Shown here one piece after another: positions 17,869-27,003 of a stretch of 50,147 bases of DNA. Position 1 is the first letter of the stretch; the number at the start of each line of letters is the position of its first letter. Origin of the DNA: Acidocella sp. KAb 2-4 (lineage in GTDB: Bacteria; Pseudomonadota; Alphaproteobacteria; Acetobacterales; Acetobacteraceae); assembly GCF_020567705.1 (NCBI RefSeq), contig NZ_JAJDJU010000020.1, positions 1 to 50,147 of the forward strand. Reading direction: 5' to 3'. A model generated the notes under the pieces. That model saw nothing but the letters and a program-made list of their open reading frames with translations, made no database searches and was not told the origin of the DNA. A program made the translations under genes and the position numbers.

Positions 17869-20346
17869 TTAAGCCAGCTCTTCGCGGCGCTGCGCCGCCG
17901 GGTCCGTCTGCGCCGCTGGCGCGGTGGCGCTGGGCCGGGCGGCAACCGCCGCCGCAGGCTGGAAACTGCCCCGTGGCAGCAGGAAATACGCCAGGGACGG
18001 CAGGAGGATGAGAGCGCCGAGCATGTTGAGCACGAACATGAAGGCAAGCAACAGGCCCATATCCGCCTGGAATTTGATGGGGGCGAGGACCCAGGTGACG
18101 ACACCGACGGCCAGGGTGAAGCCGGTGAGCAGCACCACCTTGCCGGTAAACAGCAAGGTGCGGTGATAGGCATCAGACAGCGAGGCCCCCGCGCGCAGCT
18201 GCTTGAGCGTGATGCTGAGCACGTAGAGCGCGTAATCGACGCCGATGCCGACGCCAAGCGCGATCACCGGCAGCGTCGCCACCTTGATGCCGATGCCGAG
18301 CATGACCATCAGCGCCTGTGCCAGAATGGAGGTGAGCACCAGCGGCAGCACCGCGCACAGCACCGCGCGCCAGGAGCGGAAGGCGATATAGCAGAAGATG
18401 ATCACCGTGGCGTAGACCAGATACAGCATCTGGTTATTTGCCTGCTCGATGACGATGTTGGTCGCCGCCTCGATGCCCGCATTGCCGCCGGCGAGCGAGA
18501 TCTTGAAGGTCGGCGCCTGGTTGCGCGGGTCCGCCGCGAAGTTCTGCACCGCGTTGACCACCGCCTTCAGCGTCGCCGCCTTGTGGTCGGTGAGCGAGAC
18601 GTAAACGGGGTCGAAGGTGCAGGAGAAATTCTCCAGCGAGGTCGGCACATAAGGGGCGAGATCGTCAATCGCTTGCTGGTTGCGGATGATCGCATACCAT
18701 TTCGGCGCGTTCTCGGTCATCAGCATCGTCGCCATCTGGCTGAATGACGCGATCGACGAGGTGGATTGCACCTGCGGCATCTGGTTCAGCCGCCATTCCA
18801 GATCATCCAGCACCGAGATCGTCTTGAAGGTGTTGCACTGATAGGGCTGGGTATCGACCAGCACGACCATGGTGTCGCTGCCATTGGTGTAGTGGTGGAC
18901 GATATAGGCATTGTCCTGGTTATACTGCGAGCTCTGGCGTAGCTCCGGGGCGCCCTGGGTGAGATCGCCCACCTGCACGCGGCTGCCGACCACCCAGCCT
19001 GCGCCGCCCAGCCCGACCGCGACCATGATGGCCAGGGCGGCGTAACGGCGTTGGGTGAACAGGTCGAGAAAATCCCATAGCGGATGCGGAACGCGCCCGC
19101 CCGCCTCGTCAACCTCATAGCGCAGGCTGCGCAGCGCCGCCTTGCGGCTGACGCCGGTATAGCTGAGCAGCATCGGCAGCATGATCAGGTTGGTGAAGAT
19201 CAGGATGGCGACGCCGATGCTGGCGATCAGGGCGAGTTCACGGATGGCGTCGATGCGGATCGTCATCAGCACCGCGAAGCTGGCGGCATCACAGGTGAGG
19301 GCCGCCAGACCGGCGAGGAACAGGCGGCGGAAGGTATAGCGCGCGGCCACCAGCGGATGCATGCCCCGGCCGATATCCTGCATCACGCCGTTCATCTTCT
19401 GCGCGCCATGGCTCATGCCGATGGCGAAGATCAGGAACGGCACCAGCACCGAATACGGGTTGAGGTCGAAGCCGAGCAGCGGCAGCATGCCCATCTGCCA
19501 GGTGACGGCGACGATCGAGGCGATCACCACCAGCGCCGTGCTGCGCACGCAGCGCGTGTACCAGAACAGGATGCCAGTCGCGATCAGCACGGCGGCGCCG
19601 AAGAAGATCAGCACGTCGCCGATGGCGTTGATCATGTCGCCGACCACCATCGCGAAACCGACGATGTGCAGCGTCACCCCCTGCTGGGCATAACGCGCGC
19701 GGATATCATTGAGCCTGCGGGCGAGCGCGCCGTAATCGAGCGGCGTGCCGGCGGCGTCCTGCGTGCTCATCAGCGGCACGTAGATCATGCTTGATTTGTA
19801 ATCGCTACCGACGAGCTCGCCGACCTTCCCGGTTTTGGCGATGTTCTGGCGCACGATGTCGAGCTGTGCGGGGCTGCCGTCATAGGTGGAGTCGATGACC
19901 GGCCCGCCCTCCAGCCCGTCCGGCGTCACCGCGAGCCAGCGGGTCGAGGGCGTCCAGAGCGAGGTCATGTAAGAGCGGTCGACACCCGGCAGCAGGAAAA
20001 TTTCGTCATTCAGCTTTTGCAGCACCGCCAGATAATGCGCGTTGATGATGCTGCCCTGGTTGGCCTCCACCACGATGCGGATGGCATTGCCCTGGCTTTG
20101 CAGATCCTCATAATGGTTGAGGAAGTTGACGATGAAGGGCTGGTGCGTCGGGATCATCTTCTCAAAGCTGGCATTGAGGCGCGTATGCGTCGCCTGCCAG
20201 CTGAAGAAGATGGTCGCGATCAGGCAAAGCGTCAGCACGACCAGACGGTTGTTGAACAGCAGGCGCTCAACCACCGTGCCTGATTGCCGGTCGAAATCGG
20301 CCAGATCGGCAATCACCGGCGCCTGATCGTCAATATTCATAGCCAC
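17869..20346 (-). CDS. RND-superfamily MMPL-type transporter
   Basis: 825 residues. There are two similar halves, each with one N-terminal helix, a large periplasmic domain and a block of about five helices (first block around residues 225-385, second around 650-790). That is the 12-helix plan of the MMPL/COG1033 exporters, which move lipids and other hydrophobic molecules using the proton gradient. The GTG at 20346 is chosen because GGAG lies eight bases upstream. It sits between a YCF48-type protein and the ferredoxin at the end of the catabolic cluster, so transport of the hydrophobic substrate is inferred. Direction is unknown. Confidence 0.87.
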   Translation of the reverse strand: MAMNIDDQAPVIADLADFDRQSGTVVERLLFNNRLVVLTLCLIATIFFSWQATHTRLNASFEKMIPTHQPFIVNFLNHYEDLQSQGNAIRIVVEANQGSIINAHYLAVLQKLNDEIFLLPGVDRSYMTSLWTPSTRWLAVTPDGLEGGPVIDSTYDGSPAQLDIVRQNIAKTGKVGELVGSDYKSSMIYVPLMSTQDAAGTPLDYGALARRLNDIRARYAQQGVTLHIVGFAMVVGDMINAIGDVLIFFGAAVLIATGILFWYTRCVRSTALVVIASIVAVTWQMGMLPLLGFDLNPYSVLVPFLIFAIGMSHGAQKMNGVMQDIGRGMHPLVAARYTFRRLFLAGLAALTCDAASFAVLMTIRIDAIRELALIASIGVAILIFTNLIMLPMLLSYTGVSRKAALRSLRYEVDEAGGRVPHPLWDFLDLFTQRRYAALAIMVAVGLGGAGWVVGSRVQVGDLTQGAPELRQSSQYNQDNAYIVHHYTNGSDTMVVLVDTQPYQCNTFKTISVLDDLEWRLNQMPQVQSTSSIASFSQMATMLMTENAPKWYAIIRNQQAIDDLAPYVPTSLENFSCTFDPVYVSLTDHKAATLKAVVNAVQNFAADPRNQAPTFKISLAGGNAGIEAATNIVIEQANNQMLYLVYATVIIFCYIAFRSWRAVLCAVLPLVLTSILAQALMVMLGIGIKVATLPVIALGVGIGVDYALYVLSITLKQLRAGASLSDAYHRTLLFTGKVVLLTGFTLAVGVVTWVLAPIKFQADMGLLLAFMFVLNMLGALILLPSLAYFLLPRGSFQPAAAVAARPSATAPAAQTDPAAQRREELA

Positions 20347-20361
20347 GCTTGAGTCTCCATC

Positions 20362-21462
20362 TCAGTTCTGGCTGAACGTCGCCGCGGGTACGCGGATGAC
20401 GCCACGATTGCCCACCACGATGACATCGCCATCGGTCGCCTGCGCCGCGCCGAACAACTCCATCGGCAGGGCCAGGGATAAACGCTTGAAACTATGGGCA
20501 TGGTCGGTGGACAGAAACAGGCCGCCATCCTCGCCCGTGACCAGGATCGCGCCCGACGCCAATATTGTCGCCGCGGTGAGGTTGCCGCTCGCGCCCAGGG
20601 CTACCGGCTGCCAGGTGCTGCCGCCATCGTCGCTGCGATAAGCCTGACCGGCGACGCCAAAGGCGAACACGCCGCCATCGCCGGTCGCCACGGCGCCGAG
20701 CAACGTGGCCGCGTTCGGCTTGGTTGCGGCGGCAAAATCATCACCCGTATCGCTAGACCGGAACACCAGCCCGCCCTCGCCAACAATGTAAAGATTTTGT
20801 CCGACGGGCGTGATGTCATAGAGGTTATGGCTGAACGGGTCATCGACATGCAGACTCCAATCAGCCCATGTCTTGCCACCATCCGTGGTCTTCATTGTCA
20901 TCCGGTAGGCGCCGCAGATGATCGCCTCGTTGGGATCGGGCGCCCATATCGATAAAAATGGCTTGTCGGGGCCTGCCTGCATGAAGATATTTGCGCGCAT
21001 GAGCGCGTGCTGCGCCGGGGGCGATTGATCGCCCTGCGCGACCGCCGCTTTCGCCGCCGCCATGGTCAACTTGTTCGCCTCAATCCCATCCAGCTGCAAT
21101 TGCCATGTCGCGCCCGCGTCGTCCGTATGCAGGATCACGCCATAATGCCCGACCGCCCACCCCTCGGTGGCATTGGCGAAGGCTACGGCGGTGAGCGTCA
21201 CCGTCACCGGCACGCTCGCCTGCTTCCAGCTGACGCCATTATCATCCGAGTAGGTGATGACACCATGTTCACCCACCGCGACGAGCCGGTTGCCAACCCG
21301 CGTGATCGCAATCAGCACAACCTTATCCGGCGCCTTCACCACAATCGACGCCTCATCCAACGCGCGAATCCTCGTATCCGCAAAGGCGGGCGTGAGCATC
21401 GTGGCGCACAGGCAAGATGCGGCCAGTATTCTGATCCTCGTTTTCCAGGCCGCAAACGCCAT
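20362..21462 (-). CDS. YCF48/BNR-type secreted beta-propeller
   Basis: 366 residues starting at the ATG at 21462 (a TTG at 21468 is an alternative). A signal peptide ends near TPAFA. The rest carries repeated Asp-boxes of the S/T-x-D-x-G-x-T/S-W type: SDDNGVSW, TDDAGATW, TTDGGKTW and SDDGGSTW, giving a six- or seven-bladed propeller. In plants and cyanobacteria YCF48 helps assemble photosystem II. In non-photosynthetic bacteria relatives occur next to RND transporters and DUF1329/DUF1302 genes, as here, so a periplasmic role in that envelope system is likely. Confidence 0.82.
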   Translation of the reverse strand: MAFAAWKTRIRILAASCLCATMLTPAFADTRIRALDEASIVVKAPDKVVLIAITRVGNRLVAVGEHGVITYSDDNGVSWKQASVPVTVTLTAVAFANATEGWAVGHYGVILHTDDAGATWQLQLDGIEANKLTMAAAKAAVAQGDQSPPAQHALMRANIFMQAGPDKPFLSIWAPDPNEAIICGAYRMTMKTTDGGKTWADWSLHVDDPFSHNLYDITPVGQNLYIVGEGGLVFRSSDTGDDFAAATKPNAATLLGAVATGDGGVFAFGVAGQAYRSDDGGSTWQPVALGASGNLTAATILASGAILVTGEDGGLFLSTDHAHSFKRLSLALPMELFGAAQATDGDVIVVGNRGVIRVPAATFSQN

Positions 21463-21543
21463 GCTCAAGATATCCTCAATTTCAGGCTTCCTCGTTTTGC
21501 AACTGAACGAGGCGCAAGGCCCCGTTCAGCGCGCTGCCGGCCG

Positions 21544-22941
21544 TCAGAACTGTGCCTGCGCGGCCAGTGATTCGGCGTTGAACTTGTTAGGAGAAGGCAA
21601 GTTCGTGTAGTCCGGCGGCGTATTATACGGCGCATCCCCCCATGGCCCGCCTGACGTCACATATTCATTCTTCAGCAGATCGTACACAACGTCATTGCTG
21701 AACACCGTGCCGGGCAGATCAGGACGGTCCAGCGTAAAAAGTTGTTCGGTCTTCCACAGCTGTCCATGCGAGTCGTATTCATCGGCGAGGGTGGCGTCCC
21801 ACGTATCCTCGTCCACATAAAACACGCGCTTGGCAATCACGTTACGCTCACCCGGATGCAGCGTCGCCTCGACAACCCAAACGCGATGCAGTTCCCAACG
21901 AACCAGGTTTGGATTGAGGAAATGCGGCCCATGGGCCTGCGTCGTCGTCGCCAGAAACAGCTTGTTGTTGTTATAGGGGATATACATCTCCTTCTTACCG
22001 ATGAGCTTCCAGTCATATTTATCCAACGCACCGTTGAAGACATAGAACTCATCGTAATTGTCGATGTCATCTGTTTGCGTCGCCGGCGTGTCGTAGAACA
22101 ACTCCGGCGCCTTGCGCACACGCCCCTGGCCGGTCAGCAACTGCCATGCCTGGGTCGGGGTCTTCAGCGGATCAGATGACAGCCACTGGATGATTTTTTC
22201 GCCGTTGATGCTGGGCGGCGATGTGAATTCATAAAGATCGCGCTCGATGAGCCCCGCGCCAGATGGATCTTTCGCCTCGTAATAGGGCTCGTCATGCGTG
22301 TAATGCGAGCCGGCTGAGAGCGTCATCGTGCCATTGCTCACGACGATCACACCGATATTCTCCACCACCGACACGCCTTGCCACCGCGCCTCGTGATTCC
22401 ACATGATCTCGGCACCTGCCTGGCTCGGGTCAGCATCAGGAATCGGAAATGGAACACCGCCATAAGCGCCCGAGAAGCCCATGCGCGCGCCTGCCGGATC
22501 CGGCTGGGCGTTGAGCGCGTTGCGATAAATATTGTCATACACCCATTGCGGCGCGGCGGCGGTGCGGTGGGTGGGATACACGGTGATGCTGTAGCCATAT
22601 TGCTTCATCATCTGCATCACGCCAGGGGTTAGCCGGTCTTTATACTGATCCATATTGCTGGCATTGATGGTGACAATTGGTTTGTCACTCGCGAACAGAT
22701 CCGGCATCGGCTGATCCGGCGTCCACCCAGCCGGCGGCGTGGTCAAGCCACCCGTCCAGGCGGGGATCAGGCCATCCGCACTCCCCGCACGCTCGGCGCC
22801 CATCGGCGTCAGCGTTGTCTTCAGCAACGCGGCCTGATCGGCCGTCACCGCCGCTAGCGCGGCATGCGCACCGAAGGCGAAAATGCAGCCCACCAGCGTC
22901 GACCGGAATTTTTTCAGATTACGTTTCATCTTATGTTTCAT
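21544..22941 (-). CDS. DUF1329 periplasmic or outer-membrane-associated protein
   Basis: 465 residues with a signal peptide ending near AALAA, followed by the DUF1329 opening in which a gene product recognises LTPMGAERAGSADGLIPAWTGGL. Other family phrases are YGVPFPIP-like AYGGVPFPIPD and YVDEDTWDATLADEYDSHGQLWK. The fold resembles lipoprotein-binding proteins of the LolA/LolB class in published structure predictions of the family, but no activity is established. Eleven bases separate it from the DUF1302 gene, so the two are one unit. The start could also be the ATG four codons later. Confidence 0.87.
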   Translation of the reverse strand: MKHKMKRNLKKFRSTLVGCIFAFGAHAALAAVTADQAALLKTTLTPMGAERAGSADGLIPAWTGGLTTPPAGWTPDQPMPDLFASDKPIVTINASNMDQYKDRLTPGVMQMMKQYGYSITVYPTHRTAAAPQWVYDNIYRNALNAQPDPAGARMGFSGAYGGVPFPIPDADPSQAGAEIMWNHEARWQGVSVVENIGVIVVSNGTMTLSAGSHYTHDEPYYEAKDPSGAGLIERDLYEFTSPPSINGEKIIQWLSSDPLKTPTQAWQLLTGQGRVRKAPELFYDTPATQTDDIDNYDEFYVFNGALDKYDWKLIGKKEMYIPYNNNKLFLATTTQAHGPHFLNPNLVRWELHRVWVVEATLHPGERNVIAKRVFYVDEDTWDATLADEYDSHGQLWKTEQLFTLDRPDLPGTVFSNDVVYDLLKNEYVTSGGPWGDAPYNTPPDYTNLPSPNKFNAESLAAQAQF

Positions 22942-22952
22942 GCCTTTCCGAT

Positions 22953-24641
22953 TTAGAAAGTATGCTGGATGTTGAACGAGAGATAGCCACGATCGGCTAG
23001 CGGATTGAGGATCGGATCGGGCCGCCCGAGATAGGTGTTGTAGGTCAGGCCCGCGATCCAGGTCGTGCGATACGTCGCCGTCACCCCGAAGCTAACGGAC
23101 CCGGTGCCGTGATTCATGTTCAGATCGACCTGCGAACGGCCGAAGAGATTGTAGGTCAGGCCGATCGGGAATTGCAGCTCAAGATTCGGCAGCACATCGT
23201 AATAGGCCGGCGTCGCCACAATCTCGAACGCGCCAGCGGACGGGCTCCGGCCCGGCTCCAAATCGTTCCTCCCCGAGTCAACCGAGACGACATGGTTCAT
23301 CGCGAATTCACCGATGATCGTCATCCCGCCAGGATCGAGCGGCAGTGGCGGCGTGATGTAAATGCCCGAAACCTGCGCAGCGACCGTGCTGCCCACCGGA
23401 TACAACGCACCAGCATTGCCGCTGCCAGGATAGGCCGTATTGGCGACACCCGGCGGCGGAAACGGATTCTGCACCAGCGGCATGTTCTTGCGGCCAGAGA
23501 TTTCCCCGGCGACGTTGACAGGACCAACCGTTGTCGAGAGCGATGCACCAAACATTTGAATATCGCGCGGATAAACCAGCCAGTATTTGCCGATATTGCC
23601 CACACCGTTTGAAGTGACGTCGGTATAGACTTCCGGTGATTTTGAGTCGAACCGCAACGCATACAACCCAAGATCGTAATTACCGAGCGAGGCCATGGCC
23701 GCAGCGCCAAACTGACCATTCGCGTTCGAGGGCGTCAGGTCCCGGGTGCGCGTGACGTACACGCCCGGGAAGAATGGATTGGGCGCGGCGAAAAACAGGC
23801 GCTGACCGCCCTTATCGAAGAAGTCGATATTGCTGAAATACGCACCACTGCCCTGGAAGAAATCCTGCCGCCACTCGAACTGGTAATAGGCCTGAAAGGT
23901 CAGAATCTGGTTCGGCTGATAGGTGACAACAGCCTGGCCAACCGGCATGAAAATCTGCTGGGCCTGGGCATTGGGCACACTTTCGGCGGTGAGAATATTG
24001 ATCGGCGCCTGCCCGGCAGCGATGCCATTATTGGCGAAGAACAGGCTCTGCCCCCAGATCAGCGTCTGTCGGCCGACCTTTACCGTGAGCTCTTGCCCGT
24101 TATTGGCGCCAAAATTAAACGACCCATAGGCGAACGCATCGAGAAGCTGAGCATTTTCTCCATTCACGTTGCGCGTTGCACTGGTGAAATCGTTGTTCTT
24201 CGCAATCGATAGCGCGTTGTTCGTATAAGGCGAGCCGTTCTGATTCGTGCCGAGATAAGGCGTATTCAGATAAACCTGTCCGCTCACATGCATGCCATAA
24301 TTCCCATCCTTGACATCGAGGACGGGCAACACGCTGAGCTCATTGGCGACAATGCCATGCTGAAAATTCTGGTCGCCATCATTGTAATTCAACGCCCGCG
24401 GCGAGTCCAGCAGAATCTTCGACGGATCATTAACACGATAAAACGCCGAGTACTCAACGGTCGTATCAAGATTGATCTCCAGATTGCCTGCGGAATAAAG
24501 ATTCAACGCATGCGCGCTGTGCCATTGCGCCATGGCAAGGGCGCTCGATGTGGCCGCAAGCACCGCCATGAAGCGCGTCTTCGTGGCATGTTTGCCACGG
24601 CCACCAAGAGGTAATGTTTGTTTTTTGGCGTTCCTGGTCAT
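22953..24641 (-). CDS. DUF1302 outer-membrane beta-barrel protein
   Basis: 562 residues. A long signal region ends near SAHA, followed by LNLYSAGNLEINLDTTVEYSA, the DUF1302 opening, and alternating hydrophobic strands to a terminal phenylalanine (LSFNIQHTF), the outer-membrane barrel signature. Phrases such as VKVGRQTLIWGQSLFF are typical of the family. DUF1302 genes are commonly found with DUF1329 in gene clusters for degrading steroids and other hydrophobic compounds, and a channel for such substrates is the working idea. It is the first gene of the envelope module, with GGGAG before its ATG. Confidence 0.87.
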   Translation of the reverse strand: MTRNAKKQTLPLGGRGKHATKTRFMAVLAATSSALAMAQWHSAHALNLYSAGNLEINLDTTVEYSAFYRVNDPSKILLDSPRALNYNDGDQNFQHGIVANELSVLPVLDVKDGNYGMHVSGQVYLNTPYLGTNQNGSPYTNNALSIAKNNDFTSATRNVNGENAQLLDAFAYGSFNFGANNGQELTVKVGRQTLIWGQSLFFANNGIAAGQAPINILTAESVPNAQAQQIFMPVGQAVVTYQPNQILTFQAYYQFEWRQDFFQGSGAYFSNIDFFDKGGQRLFFAAPNPFFPGVYVTRTRDLTPSNANGQFGAAAMASLGNYDLGLYALRFDSKSPEVYTDVTSNGVGNIGKYWLVYPRDIQMFGASLSTTVGPVNVAGEISGRKNMPLVQNPFPPPGVANTAYPGSGNAGALYPVGSTVAAQVSGIYITPPLPLDPGGMTIIGEFAMNHVVSVDSGRNDLEPGRSPSAGAFEIVATPAYYDVLPNLELQFPIGLTYNLFGRSQVDLNMNHGTGSVSFGVTATYRTTWIAGLTYNTYLGRPDPILNPLADRGYLSFNIQHTF

Positions 24642-24835
24642 TGGAGGCTCCCTTCCCCGTCAACTTGTCCGGTCTGCTTTTTTTGCTCAGCATCCGCGGG
24701 GCCGGATGTCCCGCGTATTTGGCCTGCGTTTTTTTGTGTATTCAGATCCCACACCACTCCCCAAGACGCGAGCGTTGAGGGCGCAACCTTCCACCAGCCT
24801 TTCGGACAGCGGAATGCCGCGCCATCACCGGCGCC
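24642..24835 (-). other. Gap between the catabolic enzyme genes and the envelope module
   Basis: The 194-base gap is one of the largest inside the minus-strand cluster. It has T-rich tracts on the plus strand (A-rich on the coding strand) and a small hairpin with CATCCG/CGGATG arms, but no T-tailed terminator for the minus strand. A separate promoter for the envelope genes may sit here; no strong -35/-10 pair was found. Confidence 0.35.
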
Positions 24836-25762
24836 TCAGACCGGCGCCGGGGTCCACAGCCCTGTATCCGGCGTATTGAACTGCGCCGGAATCATGCCGT
24901 CAGTGATCAACCCGCCTGTGCCCCATTGGTCTTGCATCTCTGGCTTGGTTTCCCAGCGGCGGACTTTCCAGTTCGCCTCGTCGACCCCCTCCATCTCGGC
25001 AGTAAATTCGCAGACGTTGCCCGCAGGGTCCTTGAAATAGCTGAACGTGTTGTCGCCCGCGCCATGGCGGCCTGGCCCCCAGACGATCTTCTGTCCCGCG
25101 CGCACCAAGCGCCCCGTCGCGCGCATCTGTGAATCGATACCGCCCATGTCATAAGCAACATGGTTGAGGGCGACGTGCGGCCCCTTGGCGATGGCCAGAA
25201 TATGATGCTTCGCCCCGTTGCAACGCAGGAAGCACATGAAATCTTCCAGCCAATCGGTCAGCTTCAGGCCGAGATGGGTTTCATAGAAGCTCTTGGTCGC
25301 CTCCAGCGTCAGCGTGTTGAACACGACATGGCCGAGATTGACCGGCACGCCGCGCTGCGTGGCGCCAGAAATCTTGCGCGGCGCCACATCGGCGGAAACT
25401 TCGATCAGGCGCCCTTCGCAGTCGAAAAACCGCAGACCATAACCACCGCCCGGCGTGCCGAGATCAGCCGGCGCGCGATCGATCCGCACACCCGCCGCAG
25501 ACAAGCGCTGGCCAAGCGCATCCACCTCAGCACGCGACGCCGCAGCGAGCCCGACCACATCGAGCCGCTTCGCCTCCGCCTTGCGCAAACGCAGGATATA
25601 TTGCGCGGGATCAACCGGCGAACCAAGATAGGCGACGCCATCGCCGGCCGAGACCTGCTCAAGCCCCCAAAGCGTCGTATAAAATTCCAGGCTTTCATCG
25701 AAATTCGGCATTGCAAGAGCAATATAGCGAAGCCCGGTGATTGGGCTTTGTGCTGTAGTCAT
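24836..25762 (-). CDS. Extradiol ring-cleavage dioxygenase (type I, VOC fold), copy 1
   Basis: 308 residues from the ATG at 25762, which has GAGGAG upstream; the 43-residue extension is rejected. Two VOC domains are present. The second keeps the iron ligands His145 (LGHVVF), His201 (LNHVAYD) and Glu252 (NVCEF), and the motif WGPGRHGAGDNTFSYFKDP typical of 2,3-dihydroxybiphenyl-type dioxygenases. These enzymes open catechol rings next to the two hydroxyls (meta cleavage) with O2. It would act after the Rieske dioxygenase and the dihydrodiol dehydrogenase encoded upstream. Confidence 0.88.
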   Translation of the reverse strand: MTTAQSPITGLRYIALAMPNFDESLEFYTTLWGLEQVSAGDGVAYLGSPVDPAQYILRLRKAEAKRLDVVGLAAASRAEVDALGQRLSAAGVRIDRAPADLGTPGGGYGLRFFDCEGRLIEVSADVAPRKISGATQRGVPVNLGHVVFNTLTLEATKSFYETHLGLKLTDWLEDFMCFLRCNGAKHHILAIAKGPHVALNHVAYDMGGIDSQMRATGRLVRAGQKIVWGPGRHGAGDNTFSYFKDPAGNVCEFTAEMEGVDEANWKVRRWETKPEMQDQWGTGGLITDGMIPAQFNTPDTGLWTPAPV

Positions 25763-25780
25763 CAGGACACTCCTCAAATC

Positions 25781-25834
25781 GCCGGTATTCCGGCACCGTG
25801 TATTGCCGAAAATACTGCGGGCACATCCCCCGCA
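25781..25834 (-). promoter_or_regulatory. Two small hairpins in the leader of extradiol dioxygenase 1
   Basis: GCCGG-TATT-CCGGC (25781-25794) and TGCGGG/CCCGCA (25816-25834) lie in the 150-base gap before this gene. The farther one is followed on the minus strand by GTATTTTC, a weak T-rich tail. They may lower read-through or stabilise the downstream mRNA. No gene is seen in the gap. Confidence 0.3.
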
Positions 25835-25912
25835 ATTCAAACATTTTTTGGTGATGGATAAGATCGATCTGAATGATGGAGCCAAAGGCATGGCCTCCGG
25901 CCGAATGATCGA

Positions 25913-26449
25913 TTAGAAGGTGATGCTGACGGCCTCGCCCGCCTTCAGCCGGGCCAGACGTGCGGCGAGTTCGCCCGTAAGATAATAGAGTTCGGTGTAG
26001 CAGCCAATCTGCTTGCGCGTATCCCAATAGGACCAGCGGCAATCGCCATGCGGTCCCTTGAAGAATCCGCCCATCGCTTTCACCAATCCCGCAGCGAGGT
26101 AATCAGACTGCGCACGGTTGTATTCCGCCTCGTCTTCAAAACGGAAACCGACATGGTGCGGTCCCACGCCATGCTGGTCGAGCCATTCCTTGTAGATGCT
26201 GTCGCCGCCGTCATGGCGGGCCAGCTCGATCAGCGTATCACCGGCGAATCCGTAGGCGCAGCTGAACTGGAAGTTGCCCGGCTTGCCCCAATATTCCTTC
26301 TCTGTCTGGGATTTGGCGAGGTCGATCGCCTTATCCCACGCCTCGATCCCGTTAGTCCTGCGCCAAAATTCCATCGCCTCATCTAGGTCACGCACGACGA
26401 AGCTGATCTGGTCGAAGCGCCGTCCGATATATTTTGGAATCTCACTCAT
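25913..26449 (-). CDS. VOC-superfamily (glyoxalase/epimerase-like) protein
   Basis: 178 residues from the ATG at 26449, with AAAGG upstream. The single-chain VOC fold keeps a plausible metal set: Gln in RRFDQISFVV, Glu in TLIELARH, His in GPHHVGFRF and Glu in CYTELYYL. That Q/E/H/E pattern is closer to glyoxalase I and methylmalonyl-CoA epimerase than to extradiol dioxygenases. It lies between the Rieske beta subunit and the extradiol enzyme, so isomerisation or cleavage of a pathway intermediate is likely. The reaction is unknown. Confidence 0.75.
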   Translation of the reverse strand: MSEIPKYIGRRFDQISFVVRDLDEAMEFWRRTNGIEAWDKAIDLAKSQTEKEYWGKPGNFQFSCAYGFAGDTLIELARHDGGDSIYKEWLDQHGVGPHHVGFRFEDEAEYNRAQSDYLAAGLVKAMGGFFKGPHGDCRWSYWDTRKQIGCYTELYYLTGELAARLARLKAGEAVSITF

Positions 26450-26477
26450 GTTCTGCCTTTCGATGTCCGGCTTCAGG

Positions 26478-26990
26478 TTAAAGGAAGACGCCGAGATTGG
26501 GCGTGTGCAGCACCGTCTCGGCAATCAATGCACGGCGCCTGAGCAGTTTAGAGCCAGCCTCCGTCAAGCGAAGCTGATCAAGACGGCGAACCGGGATCAC
26601 GTCTCCGGGCATATCCGTACCGCGCTGGCGATAAAGCAGCATCGCGCTTTCCACCTCAATGATATCAGGTTGCCCTGACTGATTAACAATTAGGCTGCCG
26701 ATCACGCGCAGCGTGCGCGACGGCGGACTCTCCGACCAGCAATAGCCAGAGTTGAAGCGGTCGACGCGGATCTTGATCAGCGCCTTGTTGTCGAGAATCC
26801 GAAATGCCCCCTCGGGTACCTCATCAGCAAAGGCAAGACGCACCTCGCGGTTTGGCACTTCGTAGATGATCTCGTCATCCAGCAACTCGAACCATTCCTC
26901 AAAACGCCGCTCATCGAGCAGCTTCGCTTCGCGTGAGAGAAAGTTCTGCGCGGTGAAGAAAAGTGTGGCCTGATCTAGCATGTTCGTCAT
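26478..26990 (-). CDS. Rieske aromatic-ring dioxygenase, beta subunit
   Basis: 170 residues from the ATG at 26990, which best suits the GAGGGGGAG ribosome-binding site. An ATG two codons earlier is possible. The SnoaL/NTF2-like fold is recognisable from FLSREAKLLDERRFEEWFELLDDEIIYEVP and the C-terminal LRVIGSLIV and YRQRGTD segments of the ring-hydroxylating beta family. The subunit is structural in the alpha3-beta3 enzyme. It follows the alpha gene after 13 bases, as in bph and related operons. Confidence 0.9.
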   Translation of the reverse strand: MTNMLDQATLFFTAQNFLSREAKLLDERRFEEWFELLDDEIIYEVPNREVRLAFADEVPEGAFRILDNKALIKIRVDRFNSGYCWSESPPSRTLRVIGSLIVNQSGQPDIIEVESAMLLYRQRGTDMPGDVIPVRRLDQLRLTEAGSKLLRRRALIAETVLHTPNLGVFL

Positions 26991-27003
26991 ATCCATCTCC
27001 CCC

